Source: JBGPFS01 sp041483455
GTDB taxonomy: Bacteria > Chloroflexota > Limnocylindria > Limnocylindrales > CSP1-4
Length of the DNA stretch: 8,058 nucleotides
NCBI GenBank assembly: GCA_041483455.1
Contig: JBGPFS010000104.1
Coordinates: 1 to 8,058, forward strand
Direction of reading: 5' to 3'
Below the pieces are notes generated by a model. The model made no database searches and was not told the DNA's origin. It saw nothing but the letters and a program-made list of their open reading frames with translations. Below, piece by piece: positions 6,736-8,058 of the stretch. Position 1 is the first letter of the stretch, and each line of letters opens with the position of its first letter. Made by a program: the position numbers and the translations under genes.

Positions 6736-7116
6736 ATGCCGAAGTCCGTTCCCACCCTGCCGGGGATCCAGCCCGGTCACGGGACCTACAGCCAGATCGT
6801 CGAGGCGAACGGCTTCGTCTTCCTCGCCGGGCAGGTCGGCGACGATCCCGCGACCGGCGAAGTCGCCATCGGCGGGATCGGGCCGGAGACCCGGGCGATG
6901 TTCGCGAACGTCCGGAGCCGCCTGCAGGCGGTCGGGCTCGACCTTTCGGACGTCGTCCGCGCGACGGTCTACCTGGTCGACATGACCGACTGGCCGGCCT
7001 ACAACGCGGTCTTCGGCGAGCTCTTCGCCGTCGACCCGCCGACCCGCGCGACGGTCGGGGTCGCCGGCCTCGTCGAGCCGTACCGGATCGAGGTCGAGGT
7101 CACCGCGGCGCGCTGA
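6736..7116 (+). CDS. RidA family (YjgF/YER057c/UK114) reactive imine/enamine deaminase
   Basis: A 126-residue protein of the usual RidA length. RidA proteins form trimers with active sites between subunits, and hydrolyse reactive enamines and imines such as 2-aminoacrylate released by PLP enzymes, protecting cellular enzymes from damage. The sequence shows YSQIVEANGFVFLAGQVG (18-35), the helix ETRAMFANVRSRLQAVGLDLSDVVRATVYLVDM (51-83) and the active-site strand PTRATVGVAGL, with Arg104 matching the catalytic Arg105 of E. coli RidA. IEVEVTA (118-124) ends the protein; Glu121 matches the conserved C-terminal Glu. It lies 115 bp after the aminotransferase on the same strand with its own strong ribosome-binding site. 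The pairing suggests it clears an imine made by, or related to, that enzyme's product. The subfamily cannot be fixed by eye. Confidence 0.94.
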   Translation: MPKSVPTLPGIQPGHGTYSQIVEANGFVFLAGQVGDDPATGEVAIGGIGPETRAMFANVRSRLQAVGLDLSDVVRATVYLVDMTDWPAYNAVFGELFAVDPPTRATVGVAGLVEPYRIEVEVTAAR

Positions 7117-7189
7117 CGCGGCCGACGCCGGGGTGCCGGGGCGGGGGTACCGACGCGGCCGCGGGGGGTTCCGACGCGGCCGACGCCGG
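7115..7189. repeat. GC-rich direct repeats downstream of the RidA-family gene
   Basis: The 17-bp sequence GACGCGGCCGACGCCGG occurs identically at 7115-7131 and 7173-7189, and its first ten bases occur again at 7152-7161. The first copy starts on the last bases of the RidA stop codon. Between copies lies G-rich sequence (GGGGTGCCGGGGCGGGGG around 7130-7147). The array precedes the inverted repeat at 7193-7211. It may be slippage-derived filler or a binding region; no function is evident. Confidence 0.7.
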
Positions 7190-7192
7190 CCA

Positions 7193-7211
7193 GTGACAGC
7201 CGAGCTGTCAC
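7193..7211. promoter_or_regulatory. Perfect 19-bp inverted repeat (operator or hairpin) before the nuclease gene
   Basis: GTGACAGC-CGA-GCTGTCAC has eight-base arms with no mismatch around a three-base centre, 49 bp before the nuclease ATG. It is less GC-biased than its surroundings. As DNA it looks like a dimeric repressor operator. As RNA it would make an eight-pair hairpin that could end the RidA transcript, although no T-run follows. No other full copy was noticed in the window. Confidence 0.55.
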
Positions 7212-7260
7212 CGACGTCCCGCAGGCTGGCGGCATCAGGTGGACCCGCGATAGGGGGCGG

Positions 7261-8058
7261 ATGCAGAAGCACGCAGACGGAACGATCGTCGTCAGCGCGA
7301 CGGACCTGGTCGGGTTCATCGCCTGCGATCACCTGGCCACGCTCGAGCTGGAGCGGATCGCCGGCCTGCGGACGAAGCCGGTCCGGCTGGACCCGGAGCT
7401 CGAGCTCCTCCAGGAACGAGGGGATCGGCACGAGCGAGACCACCTCGAGCGCTACCGGCTTGCCGGGTATTCGGTCGTGGAGATCCCCGAGGACCTGCGG
7501 AAGACCTCGACGATCGAGGGCCTGCGGGCAGGCGAGGCCACCACGCTCGAGGCGATGCGGACCGGCGCCGACGTCGTCTTCCAGGCGACGTTCTTCGACG
7601 GGCGCTGGCGCGGGCACGCGGACTTCCTCGTTCGGGTCGAGCGGCCCAGCGACCTCGGGACATGGAGCTACGACCTCGTCGATACGAAGCTCGCCCGGCA
7701 TGTCAAGGCGAGCGCGCTGCTCCAGCTGTGCGTCTACGCGGAGCTGCTGACCCGGATCCAGGGCGTTCCGCCGGAGCTGCTCACGGTCGTCACCGGCGAC
7801 GGGGTCGCTCACGACCACCGGTACGCGGACTTCGCCGCCTTCCACCGTCTTGCGAAGGCGCGCTTCGAGGCGCGGATCTTCCCGTCCGCACGCCCGCTCG
7901 ACCCCGGCGCCGGGCCGGGAGGCGGGCCAGCCACCTACCCGGATCCGGTCGACCACTGCCGAGTCTGCGGCTGGTGGGAGGTGTGCGTCGCCCGGCGCGA
8001 GGCGGACGATCACCTGTCGCTCGTCGCCGGGATGACCCGGGCGGTCACCGAGCGGCTG
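7261..8058 (+). CDS. Cas4/RecB-like PD-(D/E)XK nuclease with probable Fe-S cluster, C-terminus cut by window edge
   Basis: The ATG at 7261 opens a frame that continues for 266 codons exactly to the right edge with no stop. Purine-rich AGGGGG sits three bases upstream, and the protein begins SATDLVGFIACDHLATLEL (12-30). Nuclease motifs are RGDRHE (53-58, the His/Glu motif I), GHADF with Asp121, YDLVDTKL with Asp141 and Lys143 (the D-x-K core), and QLCVY with Gln155 and Tyr159 (QxxxY). Cys22 and the C-terminal Cys233, Cys236 and Cys242 (HCRVCGWWEVC) are placed as in the four-cysteine iron-sulfur nucleases Cas4, AddB and Dna2. This resembles the TM0106-family RecB-like putative nucleases, whose N-terminal region is Cas4-like but not tied to CRISPR. 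Many such proteins continue into a helicase or other C-terminal domain. Whether this one does is beyond the window. A role in DNA repair or defence is inference. Confidence 0.88.
   Translation, partial: MQKHADGTIVVSATDLVGFIACDHLATLELERIAGLRTKPVRLDPELELLQERGDRHERDHLERYRLAGYSVVEIPEDLRKTSTIEGLRAGEATTLEAMRTGADVVFQATFFDGRWRGHADFLVRVERPSDLGTWSYDLVDTKLARHVKASALLQLCVYAELLTRIQGVPPELLTVVTGDGVAHDHRYADFAAFHRLAKARFEARIFPSARPLDPGAGPGGGPATYPDPVDHCRVCGWWEVCVARREADDHLSLVAGMTRAVTERL

Noticed and set aside
5208..6755. Minus-strand frame of 515 codons opposite the aminotransferase
   Set aside because: Asp/Arg/Val/Gly-rich shadow with no motif, antisense to a confident PLP enzyme.
6547..8013. Minus-strand frame of 488 codons opposite RidA and the nuclease
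   Set aside because: It spans two confident plus-strand genes and the repeat spacer and has no domain signature.
7261..8058. True CRISPR-associated Cas4
   Set aside because: No repeats, cas1 or cas2 are visible, and the N-terminal sequence and spacing fit the CRISPR-independent TM0106-type family better. Neighbouring sequence could change this.

Overview
The window is very GC-rich (roughly 70% by eye), has strong G/C preference at third codon positions, and uses GTG starts freely: three or four of the genes appear to start with GTG. This fits a high-GC bacterium such as an actinobacterium or a soil or freshwater Chloroflexota lineage. Nothing in the sequence fixes the phylum. No rRNA, tRNA, CRISPR array, insertion sequence, integrase or phage gene was seen, so the content looks like ordinary chromosome.

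The left half (1-4655) is a leftward run of three genes. Reading along the minus strand, these are a RhlE-type DEAD-box RNA helicase, then after about 55 bp an FAD-linked oxidase of the alkyldihydroxyacetonephosphate synthase (AGPS) type, then an FGGY-family sugar or polyol kinase cut by the left edge. The oxidase stop and the kinase start share a 4-base GTGA overlap, so the two are probably translationally coupled and act in one pathway. The helicase is probably only a same-strand neighbour. An 11-bp unit repeated three times lies across the helicase stop codon.

A 318-bp divergent spacer (4656-4973) separates this run from rightward genes and holds weak promoter-like sequences. The rightward genes are a 64-residue putative zinc-ribbon protein, a class III PLP aminotransferase related to glutamate-1-semialdehyde aminomutase, and a RidA-family imine/enamine deaminase. 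The transaminase and RidA pair makes biochemical sense, because RidA proteins remove reactive enamine/imine products of PLP chemistry.

From 7117 to 7260 there is a non-coding spacer with a repeated GC-rich block and a perfect 19-bp inverted repeat. It is followed by a rightward gene that runs off the right edge. Its visible 266 residues form a Cas4/RecB-like PD-(D/E)XK nuclease with four cysteines placed as in iron-sulfur nucleases, resembling the TM0106-family RecB-like putative nucleases. This is the most interesting gene here, but its C-terminal part and neighbours lie outside the window. I see no convincing complete new system. The best leads are this nuclease, the coupled oxidase-kinase pair and the unusual aminotransferase subfamily.
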